64,000 nucleotides of DNA from NCBI RefSeq assembly GCF_018128545.1, contig NZ_JAGSND010000009.1, forward strand, positions 124,001 through 188,000. Reading direction: 5' to 3'. This document shows, in pieces, positions 52,286 to 61,440 of the stretch. The stretch's first letter is position 1; each line of letters opens with the position of its first letter. The DNA is from Sinanaerobacter chloroacetimidivorans (GTDB lineage: Bacteria; Bacillota; Clostridia; Peptostreptococcales; Anaerovoracaceae). Below the pieces are notes generated by a model, which had not been told where the DNA came from, made no database searches, and saw nothing but the letters and a program-made list of their open reading frames with translations. Position numbers and translations under genes: made by a program.

Positions 52286-54052
52286 GGACTTATAGTAAGG
52301 CAGGGAGAAAGAAAACATTGCACCGCCGCTTACGCTGTTTTTTGCCCATATTCGTCCGGAGTGCTGTTTTATAATCTGCTGAGAAATAAATAAGCCCAGC
52401 CCGGCATGATTGGAATTCTGAGGTTCTCCTTGTCTGTTTCTTCCCCGATAGCTCCTTTCAAACAAATGGGGAAGGTCCTCCGGTTGGATTCCCTCTCCGG
52501 TATCGGTTACCGTGAATATGATCTCACCATCAGGAATGGTGCAAGAGTTTTTTTCCATAGATACGTCATGGATATAACTTTCATTTTTATAGTTTGCGCA
52601 TTCAACGAATATGGTGCCGCCAGGAGGCGTGTGCCGTATGGAATTGTTAATCAGGTTGGAAACGACCTGTTCGATCCGGGAGGGATCCAGGATGATGATC
52701 AGATGTTCCTCCAGCTCATTTTTTAAATGAAAAATTCTGCCGGATCTGTTTATCTGAAATTCAGATTGGGCGGTAATAGCTTCAAAATATTTTATCGCAT
52801 CTATTTCATAGAACTTGTAATCTAATGTCTGAGAAGTAAAATGTGATACCTGAATCAGATCCTCCAAAAGGGTATTCAGCATCAATGTTTTGGCATGAAT
52901 CATTTTCAGACAGGAGGGTATCGATGATGCAGGTACAACTTCGTTTAACATGCTTTCCGCATAACCCTGGATCAGGGTAATCGGTGTACGAAGCTCGTGG
53001 GAAATATTTTCTACGAGTTCCTTTCTGGCTGATTCAGACGCCTTCAGATTTTCCTCCATTTGTTTTCTTTCCGTAATATCTCTTAAAATCCCTTCAACAG
53101 CAGCAGGAATCCCTAAAGCGTCTAAAATAGGAAGATAATGCATTTCACACCACCGATAGGGCTGGTTGTCTTTCAGAAGACAAAGGACTGCCATGGAGGG
53201 AGCGTGAATCGGATGCTGAAACAAGTTTAATAGCTCTTTATTTTCGTTGCTGATATCGATATTTTCAAAAAATCGCTGAGGGAAGAGGTAAAGCTCCATG
53301 GAGGAAAGTCCGAGAAGCGGCTGTACAGAAGGGCTGATATACTGAAAGGCACCCTTTTTATAACTATAAAGAAACATGGAGTCGGAAGAATTTTCTACCA
53401 ATAACCGGTAACGCACCTCGCTTTTCACCAGAAGAAACCGGGTTTTCTTAAAATGAATGATCATTAAAAACAGGATGAGGAGATTCACCATAAAAAGACC
53501 GGTAAAATAGTTGAAGGTCGCCATGGCCACATGCTCTAAAGTAAAGCCGAAGTGATTGCTGAAAATTGCCCAGAGAATCGTCAAAAAGCTAGCGATTAGC
53601 TTTTCGGGAATGTTCTGGGTCCAGGTATAGGAAATGAACATGCAGCCTGCCCAGATAAGCAGAAATGTACTGTACATGATATTGGGAATTACAATGAATT
53701 CATACAGCTGCCTGGAAAAGACAGAAGCCCCTATGGTAAACAGCGAGAAGAATGTAACGTAATACAGATATTTCGGCAGCCGAAGCTGAAAAAAATGATG
53801 GGTTCCGCCAAGAAACAGCAAGGCGCCAATCAGCGAAAGGGCCTGCTTTTCCGCAATATAATGAAGGCTGGTATAAATACCGCTTAGATTTGTAAAATCA
53901 AGAAAAAACATAAAGGAGTAGATGATCCAGCAGGATCCCCATAAAGTCATATATAGTCTGCCGCTTTGCTTTGCCAATAGCAGAAAAATCAAGCCAAAGA
54001 CCAAAGTTGTTGATACGGTTGACATCATGGAGTATCCGGACAGCATATACAT
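52277..54052 (-). CDS. Membrane sensor histidine kinase with PAS domain
   Basis: A 591-aa kinase. Residues 1-200 hold about seven hydrophobic helices (7TM-type sensor), 205-320 a PAS domain (VENSSDSMFLYSYKKGAFQYISP, split here), then HisKA with the phospho-accepting His in NISHELRTPITL, and HATPase motifs N (NLINNSIRHTP), G1 (DTGEGI) and G2 (GLGLFI). No partner regulator is adjacent; the nearest is at 60602-61306, on the other side of the phosphonate-type cluster. GGAG 7 nt upstream of the start. Confidence 0.9.
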   Translation of the reverse strand: MYMLSGYSMMSTVSTTLVFGLIFLLLAKQSGRLYMTLWGSCWIIYSFMFFLDFTNLSGIYTSLHYIAEKQALSLIGALLFLGGTHHFFQLRLPKYLYYVTFFSLFTIGASVFSRQLYEFIVIPNIMYSTFLLIWAGCMFISYTWTQNIPEKLIASFLTILWAIFSNHFGFTLEHVAMATFNYFTGLFMVNLLILFLMIIHFKKTRFLLVKSEVRYRLLVENSSDSMFLYSYKKGAFQYISPSVQPLLGLSSMELYLFPQRFFENIDISNENKELLNLFQHPIHAPSMAVLCLLKDNQPYRWCEMHYLPILDALGIPAAVEGILRDITERKQMEENLKASESARKELVENISHELRTPITLIQGYAESMLNEVVPASSIPSCLKMIHAKTLMLNTLLEDLIQVSHFTSQTLDYKFYEIDAIKYFEAITAQSEFQINRSGRIFHLKNELEEHLIIILDPSRIEQVVSNLINNSIRHTPPGGTIFVECANYKNESYIHDVSMEKNSCTIPDGEIIFTVTDTGEGIQPEDLPHLFERSYRGRNRQGEPQNSNHAGLGLFISQQIIKQHSGRIWAKNSVSGGAMFSFSLPYYKSSD

Positions 54053-54188
54053 TACAATTCTCCTTTTGAAATCAATAATGGATTGCGCCTTATATGGTTT
54101 TATGATAAATTAAAAAGACAAAGTTGTAAAGAAAAACACTTGTAATGGTATCCAAAAAGGTCACGAACTGTTATAAAGGAGCAATGCT

Positions 54189-55475
54189 ATGATTAGGAGA
54201 ATCAGATCATTTCGTTATTATAAATGGATGAACTTGATAGGCTTTGCACTCTTTTATAATACCGTTTATATAGGCCGGTTTAATTTAAACAGCGTACTGA
54301 CTGAAGTATCCGAGGAACTGAAGCTGATTTCCTATCAGGAAACGCTTTTGTATTCCAGCGTATTTATCGCCTATGCAGCAGGCAGTATGATCAATGGGAG
54401 GATCGTGGACAGGCAGAGCGGCAGGCTGATGATTTTATTAGGGGCCGGTGCTTCCATTCTGGCAAATGTCCTTGTTGCTTTTTCCAAAACATGGCAGATC
54501 ATCCTGCTGCTTTCATTGATTAACGGTTATTTTCAGTCCATGATTTGGGTAAGCGGGATTAGCCTGCTGGCAAAATGGTGGAGCAGCAAAGAGCGAGGAT
54601 TGGGAGGCGGTATCGCAAACTTTTTCTCAGGGCTTTCACATGCAACAGCGTATTTGATCCCCGCCGGGATTGCCATCATGTATCCTCAATTTGGCTGGCG
54701 CATCAATTTCATCATACCGATGGGCGCTATGGCAGTTTTCCTCGGATTCTTTTGCTGGATCGTAAAGGATCGGCCGGAAGAATTGAAATTGGAGCCCTTT
54801 ATTGAAGATGACAGGTTCGTGGCTGAGGTCGAGACTTATTTGTACCATGAGATTTATGAAAAGAAAAGAAACCCCTGGAAATATTTTTTTAGAAAAAAGA
54901 ATTTCCTTTGGTGGTGCAGTATCGCCATGCTCTCCAGCTTATGCAGATATGGGCTTTTAAAATGGATTCCTCTGTATTATGCAAGAGAAGAGGGTGGAAG
55001 TATTCTAAGTCAAAGCTTCTCAAATCTGATTCTGCCTTTGGGGATGGCATTTGGAACCTTGATCCTGACTTGGATCACCGGCAGGCGGTTTCAGAATAAT
55101 AAAGGATTGATCATCATCATCAGTGCGGCGTTATGCGGGACTCTGGTCGTGATATTTCCGACTATGATTTCCACGCAGGTAGTGCTGTTTGGCATTTTTA
55201 GTACAGGATTTTTCTTATATGGAATCAATGGTATACTATGGCTATATGCTATGGATGAAGGCGGCAGGATCTATTCAGGAACGACTGCCGGAATTTTAAA
55301 CTGTTTTGCTTACATAGGCGCGGCGGCGGAAGCATTTTTGTTTCCCATGATCGTAGACGTCACCGGAGAGATGATTTCCATATTTATCGTTATGGAAGTA
55401 TTTTGTATTGCAATGGTGATTTGCGGTATTGTAGTCAGTGAAAAGGATACTGCCATAGAGCCGGAGCTGGAATAA
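54189..55475 (+). CDS. MFS permease, OPA (organophosphate) type, copy 1
   Basis: A 428-aa protein with 12 predicted helices, related to GlpT/UhpT-like organophosphate antiporters (YIGRFNLNSV, YFQSMIWVSGISLLAKWWSSKERG, GGGIANFFSG). Arginine residues after helix 1 and near WW motifs are placed as in phosphate binding. Because the downstream genes look like phosphonate enzymes, an organophosphonate is a plausible substrate. A paralogue lies at 57951-59261. The ribosome binding site is GGAG 7 nt before ATG. Confidence 0.88.
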   Translation: MIRRIRSFRYYKWMNLIGFALFYNTVYIGRFNLNSVLTEVSEELKLISYQETLLYSSVFIAYAAGSMINGRIVDRQSGRLMILLGAGASILANVLVAFSKTWQIILLLSLINGYFQSMIWVSGISLLAKWWSSKERGLGGGIANFFSGLSHATAYLIPAGIAIMYPQFGWRINFIIPMGAMAVFLGFFCWIVKDRPEELKLEPFIEDDRFVAEVETYLYHEIYEKKRNPWKYFFRKKNFLWWCSIAMLSSLCRYGLLKWIPLYYAREEGGSILSQSFSNLILPLGMAFGTLILTWITGRRFQNNKGLIIIISAALCGTLVVIFPTMISTQVVLFGIFSTGFFLYGINGILWLYAMDEGGRIYSGTTAGILNCFAYIGAAAEAFLFPMIVDVTGEMISIFIVMEVFCIAMVICGIVVSEKDTAIEPELE

Positions 55476-55523
55476 AAGTCAGAAGCAAAGCAAAAGATGA
55501 ATGGAAATGAGGTAGATAAGAGG

Positions 55524-56633
55524 ATGAACAAGCTGTTAATCATTGTTATTGATGGGTGCTCACCGGAATATATTTCTAAGGAAACAACGCCGAATTTATA
55601 CCGAATTGCGAAAGACGGCTTTTGTAAAGGGGTAAAAGCTGCGATACCATCGGTAACCAACGTAAATCATGCCACGATATTGTCGGGTAGATTTCCCTCT
55701 GAACATGGTGTGGTAGGAAATTATTACTATAACAAAGATACCGGCGAACAGGGCTTTATTGAAAGTCCCGACTTTATAAAAGCAGATACAATATTAAATA
55801 TTATGCATCAAAAAGGAGCCTCCACCGCATTGCTTACGGTAAAGGGCAAGGTCCTGGAGGTTTTCGGAAAAGGTGTTGATTTTCGGATCAGCATGCAGGA
55901 TCCCAACGATATCTTTGCAAGATATCTGGAGATGCCCCCACCGCCGCCGGTAGGCAGCCTGGAAGCCAACGGATGGATTCTTGAGGCCTGCTACAAGCTG
56001 CTGAAAAAGAACAATCCCGATGTCGTTTACTGCACTACAAATGATTATATGATGCATAATTATGCGCCCGATACAGAGGAAGCAATTCAACAGATGAAAG
56101 AAATAGACAGCTGGATCGGTAAAATCTATGATTTGGATCATACCAGAGAAATTTATATAACTGCGGATCACGGCATGAGTAAGAAAACGCATCTGATCAA
56201 CCTTCAGAACATCATGGACAGCAAGGGCTATCAGGTGGTATGCCACCCGCCTATCAAGGACCGATACATCGAAAATCATATTTATCAGGAAGGCGGCGTG
56301 CTTTTTCTTTACTTTAAAAAGGAGCAGGATGAAAAAACGGAGGAAATCCTGAGCTTTTTGGAGGAAGCGCCTTACGTCGATATGGTCTGTTCCAAGGAAG
56401 AGGCGGCAAAGAAATTCAACCTGCCAATCGATTTGATTGGAGATTACGTTGTACTTGCCGCAGAAGACTATGCCTTCGGTGAGATCGAAGGCGAGGAACT
56501 TGTGACGGAAAACGTGAGAACACATGGATCCCTCTACGAAAGAGCTATACCCTTGATCGCCGTAAACGCCAAGGAAGTCCCAGAGAAATACAGATACAGC
56601 AGAGACATTGTAAAGATCATTCTGGAAGATTGA
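55524..56633 (+). CDS. Alkaline phosphatase-superfamily hydrolase, PhnA-like
   Basis: A 369-aa member of the NPP/phosphonoacetate hydrolase group. Two-zinc site and nucleophile: VIDGCSPEYI, the nucleophile Thr in PSVTNVNHATILSG, TTNDYMMHNY, and TADHGMSKK. PhnA releases phosphate and acetate from phosphonoacetate; nucleotide pyrophosphatases share the fold, so the substrate is not certain. The ATG at 55524 has GAGGT 9 nt before it; the upstream ATG at 55497 has no clear site. A terminator follows at 56738. Confidence 0.82.
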   Translation: MNKLLIIVIDGCSPEYISKETTPNLYRIAKDGFCKGVKAAIPSVTNVNHATILSGRFPSEHGVVGNYYYNKDTGEQGFIESPDFIKADTILNIMHQKGASTALLTVKGKVLEVFGKGVDFRISMQDPNDIFARYLEMPPPPPVGSLEANGWILEACYKLLKKNNPDVVYCTTNDYMMHNYAPDTEEAIQQMKEIDSWIGKIYDLDHTREIYITADHGMSKKTHLINLQNIMDSKGYQVVCHPPIKDRYIENHIYQEGGVLFLYFKKEQDEKTEEILSFLEEAPYVDMVCSKEEAAKKFNLPIDLIGDYVVLAAEDYAFGEIEGEELVTENVRTHGSLYERAIPLIAVNAKEVPEKYRYSRDIVKIILED

Positions 56634-56737
56634 CATTCTTTTGATCCCGGTATCTGAAGAATGCTTTGTATAAGCCTATAAATAAGTTTATAAATAGGAA
56701 GCAATAAAACTGAATGCAATAAAATAAAAAATGAGCA

Positions 56738-56767
56738 AGAAGCTGTAAAATCAGCTTCTTTTTTTTG
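56738..56767 (+). terminator. Terminator after the PhnA-like gene
   Basis: AGAAGCTG-6 nt-CAGCTTCT, then TTTTTTT. Confidence 0.9.
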
Positions 56768-56934
56768 TACCCTTTTGCATCTTCTTTCTATTTGCCCTTC
56801 TCCTTTCTCCTTCGTTTTTCCTCTTCTTTCTCCTTCATTTACATTCCCTTATTTCTTTAAGAAAAATTTAAAAAAATAGGACAAAATCTATAGAATCCGT
56901 TGCAGGCTGCTTTAAACAGAGAAGCTATAGTTTA

Positions 56935-56951
56935 GTTAAGAAACACTTAAC
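56935..56951. promoter_or_regulatory. Dyad upstream of the PhnX-like gene
   Basis: GTTAAG-AAACA-CTTAAC, perfect 6-bp arms, 43 bp before the start codon. Possible operator. Confidence 0.45.
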
Positions 56952-56994
56952 ATCTATTCGTTATTGAAAAGGAAGGGAAAAAGGAGGAACAAAA

Positions 56995-57840
56995 ATGTAT
57001 AACAGATTGTATACCGGAAAAATTGAATTAGCAGTTTTGGACACGGCAGGAACATTCTGCGACGGACCGGGAGATTTACGGCACAGGTGGCCTTTAGACG
57101 ACCTTCGGGGATGCAAAGCTCCGGTGGTTCCATTTTATGAAGCATTGCGTGAATTTGGCATTGAATGTGATTGGGCAACAATCAGAAAACCTATGGGGAA
57201 CTTTAAGCCCACACATTTAAGAATGCTTTTAAATCTGCCTGAGATATCCAGTCAATGGGAAGAAAAATATAAAAGGCCCTGGAATGAAGAAGATTTTGAT
57301 AAGATCCTTGCTACCTTCAGACCTCTGATGTCCAAGTACATAGTTGATGAGGATCTGGCCAAGCCGATTCCGGGTTCATTGGAAGCCATCAGGAAGATGA
57401 GAGAGGCAGGAATATTGGTCGGATGCGATACCGGTTATTATCAGGAGGATTCCTTTGCCTTAAATAAGGTACTGGAAGAGAAGTTCGGAATGAAGTTTGA
57501 TGTGGTTACCAATGCTGAAAAGGTTCCTGGAAGGCCGTCACCCTTCATGGTGTATGACTGCATGCTGAGTGCATACAAGCTAACTAGTAAAGTCATTCCT
57601 TGTGAAGCCGTCGTAAAGATAGACGATACGGCAGCAGGAATGAAATGCGGAAATAATGCAGGCTGCTGGACAATCGGACTTTATGCAAGCGGCAGTAACA
57701 CTTATGACGAATTGGCCGCTTCCAAGCCTGATTTCCTGGTTCCGGATGTATCTTATGTACCGGAAATTATTTTCGGTCAAATTGAACCGAGATTACGAAG
57801 AGGTGAAAGACCGGGTCAGGGTATCGTTGAAACAATCTAA
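56995..57840 (+). CDS. HAD-family hydrolase resembling phosphonoacetaldehyde hydrolase (PhnX)
   Basis: A 281-aa HAD enzyme with a cap domain. It matches PhnX in overall layout: LDTAGTFCD (nucleophile Asp), RKPMGNFKPTHLRML with the lysine that in PhnX forms a Schiff base, GCDTGYY, GRPSPFMVYDCM, and VKIDDTAAGMKCGNNAGCWTIGL, plus an RLRRGERPG tail. The nucleophile motif departs from the PhnX DWAGTTVD, so the substrate could be a different phosphonate. GGAGG site at 7 nt. First gene of the PhnX-OPA-PhnW group. Confidence 0.8.
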   Translation: MYNRLYTGKIELAVLDTAGTFCDGPGDLRHRWPLDDLRGCKAPVVPFYEALREFGIECDWATIRKPMGNFKPTHLRMLLNLPEISSQWEEKYKRPWNEEDFDKILATFRPLMSKYIVDEDLAKPIPGSLEAIRKMREAGILVGCDTGYYQEDSFALNKVLEEKFGMKFDVVTNAEKVPGRPSPFMVYDCMLSAYKLTSKVIPCEAVVKIDDTAAGMKCGNNAGCWTIGLYASGSNTYDELAASKPDFLVPDVSYVPEIIFGQIEPRLRRGERPGQGIVETI

Positions 57841-57875
57841 AAAGGCACCTCATGCTCATTAGCGGTCAATCTGGA

Positions 57876-57908
57876 ATGGTACTCTGATGTTGTTCATTGG
57901 AGTACCAT
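57876..57908 (+). other. Intercistronic hairpin between the PhnX-like and OPA genes
   Basis: ATGGTACTC-15 nt-GAGTACCAT. No T run follows, so it may tune mRNA stability or act as a partial terminator. Confidence 0.5.
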
Positions 57909-57950
57909 CTTTGCAGCAAAATTTCATTGTTTTAAAGGAGGGTTGAACAT

Positions 57951-59261
57951 ATGGATAATAACATTATGCTCGGTTATTCTGCAGAGGATTTTGCAGTATT
58001 CCGCAAAAATGCCTGGAGAGTACTCTGGGGATTTTCAATTCTATATTGCTTCTTATATTGTGCCCGGCTGAATTTAGGGCTTGCTATACCGGCAATGATA
58101 GAGCAGACATCATGGACAGCTGCTGACTTGGGAATCTTATCTGCGATATTCTTCTGGACCTATGGAATGGGTCATTTATTTAATGGAAGGCTGGGGGAAA
58201 TTTTTGGTGTAAACAGATTTATCGTTACAGGTGTATTTTTATCTGCCATCGCCAATATCCTAATCAGCTTCCAAGCGTCCTTACTGATCATTGCCGTTTT
58301 ATGGGGGCTTAACGGATACTTCCAGTCCATGCTGTGGTCCCCCGGTATGGCGTTGCTTTCCCGGTGGTGGCCGGGCAATACCAGAGGTTTTGCTACCGGT
58401 CTTGCAAATGCTTTTTCTGGTTTCGGACAGGTGGCAGCCTGGATATCGGTTTATGCAGCTTTCATTATTGCTCCGGGATTGGGATGGAGATCAGCCTTTA
58501 TATTTCCTGTAATAGCCATGGTAATCATCGTTGTGTTTTATAAGTTTATGGTCAAAGGAAGACCATCGGAAGCAGGATTGGAAGATTATGAAGAAGAAGA
58601 TCCGGAAAGAAAGCTTCATGAAGAGGAACTGAGAAGAATCCTTGATGAAAAGGGAAAGATTTACCCGTACCTGCATTTATTCAAACAGTGGAGATTTGAT
58701 GTATGGCTGATCATCATTGCAGGTTCCAGCATTGCAAGATATGGACTCCTGACCTGGATCCCCCTTTATTATGTGGAGGTGCTGGAGATGTCCGTAAAGG
58801 ACGGCATTGTCGGAACGGTCTTGCTGCCTTTGGGAATGGGATTTGGTACCTTGATCGTTCCCTGGGCTACAGACAGGTTCTGCCCCACTAATCGGCTTCC
58901 AGCCGTTATTCTTTGTGCACTCATTGCAGGTGCGACGGTATTTTTGTTTCCGCAGATTACCTCACACGCAGGTGCGGCAGCACTGCTGTTTATCGCAGGA
59001 TTCTTCATTTATGCCATCAACGGAGTTGTTTGGGCCTATGCCACGGATATCGGAGGAAGAGTATTCGCCGGAACCGCGACAGGTATTCTCGACTGCTTTG
59101 CGTATCTGGGGGCATCTGTTCAAGCTATTTACTTCGGCAGCGTATTGACAAAGACCGGAAATTGGACGCTGGTATTTGCCGTCATCACTGCTACCTGTAT
59201 CATCATAGCTGTGGCAGCAATTGCAGCAGGAAACGGCCTTGGCAAAAAAGCAGTTCAATAA
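57951..59261 (+). CDS. MFS permease, OPA type, copy 2
   Basis: A 436-aa, 12-helix permease clearly related to copy 1 at 54189-55475 (YCARLNLGLAIPAM, YFQSMLWSPGMALLSRWWPGNTRG, SIARYGLLTWIPLYYVEV). It stands between the PhnX-like and PhnW-like genes, which suggests uptake of a phosphonate in exchange for phosphate. The start has GGAGG 8 nt upstream. Confidence 0.88.
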   Translation: MDNNIMLGYSAEDFAVFRKNAWRVLWGFSILYCFLYCARLNLGLAIPAMIEQTSWTAADLGILSAIFFWTYGMGHLFNGRLGEIFGVNRFIVTGVFLSAIANILISFQASLLIIAVLWGLNGYFQSMLWSPGMALLSRWWPGNTRGFATGLANAFSGFGQVAAWISVYAAFIIAPGLGWRSAFIFPVIAMVIIVVFYKFMVKGRPSEAGLEDYEEEDPERKLHEEELRRILDEKGKIYPYLHLFKQWRFDVWLIIIAGSSIARYGLLTWIPLYYVEVLEMSVKDGIVGTVLLPLGMGFGTLIVPWATDRFCPTNRLPAVILCALIAGATVFLFPQITSHAGAAALLFIAGFFIYAINGVVWAYATDIGGRVFAGTATGILDCFAYLGASVQAIYFGSVLTKTGNWTLVFAVITATCIIIAVAAIAAGNGLGKKAVQ

Positions 59262-59350
59262 AATCATTTTATAATCAAAATGAATAGTTAAAAATTCATA
59301 AAAATGTTATTTATGATTGATATGAAAAACATGGTTAGGAGGAATCGAAA

Positions 59351-60475
59351 ATGGAATATCCGAAAGTAAAAAGAAATGTATTGCTGAATCCGGGTCCGGC
59401 AACCACCACCGATACGGTAAAATATGCGCAAATCGTACCGGATATCTGCCCGAGGGAAAAAGAGTTTGGAGCCATTATGAAGGAAATGGGCGAAGACCTG
59501 GTTAAAATCGTGCACGGTGACTTGAAAAAATATACGGCAGTTCTGTTCTGCGGCTCCGGTACGGTCAATATTGATGCCTGTGTAAATTCTCTGTTACCCG
59601 AAGGCAAAAAGATGCTGGTTGTCAATAATGGAGCGTACAGTGAAAGAGCGGCGGAAGTCTGTGAATACTATCACCTGAATCATATAAATCTGAAGCTTTC
59701 CATTACGGAGCCGGCGGATGTAAATGCGGTAGAAGAAGCATTGAAGCGAGACAAGGACATTGCCGTAGTCTATGCATGCCATCACGAGACGGGAACTGGG
59801 ATCTTAAATCCAATCAGAGAAATCGGAGCCGCAGCTCACAAGTATGGTGCCATTTTCGTTGTAGACACCACTTCTACCTATGCTATGATGCCCATTGACA
59901 TGGACAAAGATAATCTTGATTTCGTTATGGCTTCTGCTCAGAAAGGCTTAATGTCGATGACCGGATTGTCCTATGTGGTTGGAAACACCGAAATGATCGA
60001 AGCATCAAAGAGCTATCCTACAAGGTCTTACTATACGAATCTCTATATGCAGTACAGCTTCATTAAGGAAAAAGGAGAAATGCACTTTACGCCGCCGGTT
60101 CAAACAATTTATGCGACAAAACAAGCAATAAAAGAATACTGGGCGGAAGGGGAAGACGCAAAATGGGCAAGACATCAAAGAATATGGGAAGCGATCTATA
60201 AGGGATTGGACAGATTAGGCTTTGAAACGATGATTCCAAAAGAAATGCAGTCGCGATTAGTCGTATCCGTAAAATATCCGGAGGATCCCAACTGGGATTT
60301 TAATAAGATACATGATTATTGCTTTGAACGCGGCTTTACTATCTATCCCGGTAAAGTATCCAATCTTCCGACCTTCAGGCTATGCTGCCTTGGTGCCATA
60401 GACGCTCCGGATGTGGATGATTTCTTTGTGGTTTTGGAAGAAGCTTTACTTCATTATCATATAAAATTAAAATAG
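59351..60475 (+). CDS. phnW: 2-aminoethylphosphonate-pyruvate transaminase-like (PhnW)
   Basis: A class V PLP aminotransferase of 374 aa. Parallels to PhnW: LLNPGPATTT, LFCGSGTVNIDACVNSLL, VNNGAYSERAAEV, HHETGTGILNPIREIGA, FVVDTTSTYAMMP, the PLP lysine in SAQKGLMSM, PTRSYYTNLY, FTPPVQTIYATKQAIKE and IYPGKVS. It would convert 2-aminoethylphosphonate to phosphonoacetaldehyde, the substrate of PhnX. Alanine-glyoxylate transaminases share the fold, so the assignment rests on the detailed match and the neighbours. GGAGG site. Confidence 0.83.
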   Translation: MEYPKVKRNVLLNPGPATTTDTVKYAQIVPDICPREKEFGAIMKEMGEDLVKIVHGDLKKYTAVLFCGSGTVNIDACVNSLLPEGKKMLVVNNGAYSERAAEVCEYYHLNHINLKLSITEPADVNAVEEALKRDKDIAVVYACHHETGTGILNPIREIGAAAHKYGAIFVVDTTSTYAMMPIDMDKDNLDFVMASAQKGLMSMTGLSYVVGNTEMIEASKSYPTRSYYTNLYMQYSFIKEKGEMHFTPPVQTIYATKQAIKEYWAEGEDAKWARHQRIWEAIYKGLDRLGFETMIPKEMQSRLVVSVKYPEDPNWDFNKIHDYCFERGFTIYPGKVSNLPTFRLCCLGAIDAPDVDDFFVVLEEALLHYHIKLK

Positions 60476-60531
60476 TAATATAAAATTAGAATAATATACA
60501 TAACTAAAATAATAAATGGCTGTAACAGAAC

Positions 60532-60559
60532 AGAGAAGGGGTAAAGTTACCCCTTCTCT
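60532..60559. terminator. Bidirectional terminator after phnW
   Basis: Perfect 13-bp stem AGAGAAGGGGTAA / TTACCCCTTCTCT with a 2-nt loop, between converging genes. Confidence 0.78.
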
Positions 60560-60601
60560 TCGTTGATATTCCGTCCACTTTTTTTTAATAATACAATGCA
60601 C

Positions 60602-61306
60602 TTAAATGACAAATTTATATCCCACACCCCGTACGGTTTGAATATATTTGGGATGTTCGGGATCGGCCTCGATCTTTTTTCTGATATTGCTGATATGTAC
60701 CATTACAGTTCTGAAATCATCTTCTATGCCGTAGGAGTTCCAAAGATGGTCGAATATCTGCTTTGGAGTAAATACACGGTTGGGGAATTTGCATAACAAA
60801 ACGAACAGTTCAAACTCTTTTGCTGTCAAATACACCGGCCGGCCAGATACCGTTACGGTATGAGCATTTAGATCAATGACGATCTGTTCAAAGGACAGGG
60901 TATTCTGTGATTGATATCGAATATCATTTAGATTGCTTAAATTTCGTCTTCTGAGATGAGCCTTTACCCTCGCAGTGAGTTCCGAAGGACTGAAAGGTTT
61001 TGTAATGTAATCGTCGGCACCGATTGAAAAACCCAGAACTTTGTCAATATCTTCCCCCTTGCAGCTGATAAAAAGGATTGGAGTTTCGCAATACTCTCGA
61101 ATCCTTCGGCATACCTCGTAGCCGGTAAGCCCGGGCATCACAATGTCCAGCAGAATTAAGTCGGGATTTTCTTTCTGAGTAAGGGGCAATGCCTTCGTGC
61201 TGTCCGTAGTCCATATAACCTGATAGCCCTCTCTGGACAGGTAAAGCCTTAAAAGCTGGATGATTTCCATTTCGTTGTCAATTACCAGAATTTTATCCTG
61301 CGACAT
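60602..61306 (-). CDS. OmpR/PhoB-family response regulator
   Basis: A 234-aa two-domain regulator. Receiver: ILVIDNEMEI, phosphorylated Asp in LILLDIVMPG, Lys in YITKPFSP. Winged-helix effector domain: LTAKEFELFVLLCKFPNRVFT, VMVHISNIRKKIE and TVRGVGYKF. No kinase is adjacent; the kinase at 52277-54052 has no partner next to it and the two may form a pair around the phosphonate cluster. GAGGG site. Confidence 0.93.
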   Translation of the reverse strand: MSQDKILVIDNEMEIIQLLRLYLSREGYQVIWTTDSTKALPLTQKENPDLILLDIVMPGLTGYEVCRRIREYCETPILFISCKGEDIDKVLGFSIGADDYITKPFSPSELTARVKAHLRRRNLSNLNDIRYQSQNTLSFEQIVIDLNAHTVTVSGRPVYLTAKEFELFVLLCKFPNRVFTPKQIFDHLWNSYGIEDDFRTVMVHISNIRKKIEADPEHPKYIQTVRGVGYKFVI

Positions 61307-61440
61307 GAAAATTCCCTCCTCATATATTAGGAACAGTTTTGTCTGATAAGATTCTACACTAAGAAATCCAAATGTTCAAACAAAATTAGAAAAATGTATG
61401 TTTGCCATGTTATAATGATACAATAATAGTGGAGGACGTT

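Larger units (their letters stand above)
56637..56994. other. Intergenic region with terminator, pyrimidine tract and dyad
   Basis: Holds a terminator (56738-56767), a strongly pyrimidine-rich stretch of about 80 nt (56771-56851) and a dyad GTTAAG-5 nt-CTTAAC (56935-56951) upstream of the PhnX-like gene. No gene is seen. Confidence 0.6.

Noticed and set aside
55794..56636. A 280-codon minus-strand frame opposite the PhnA-like gene
   Set aside because: Antisense shadow; the plus strand carries a complete metal-hydrolase motif set and a proper start and terminator.
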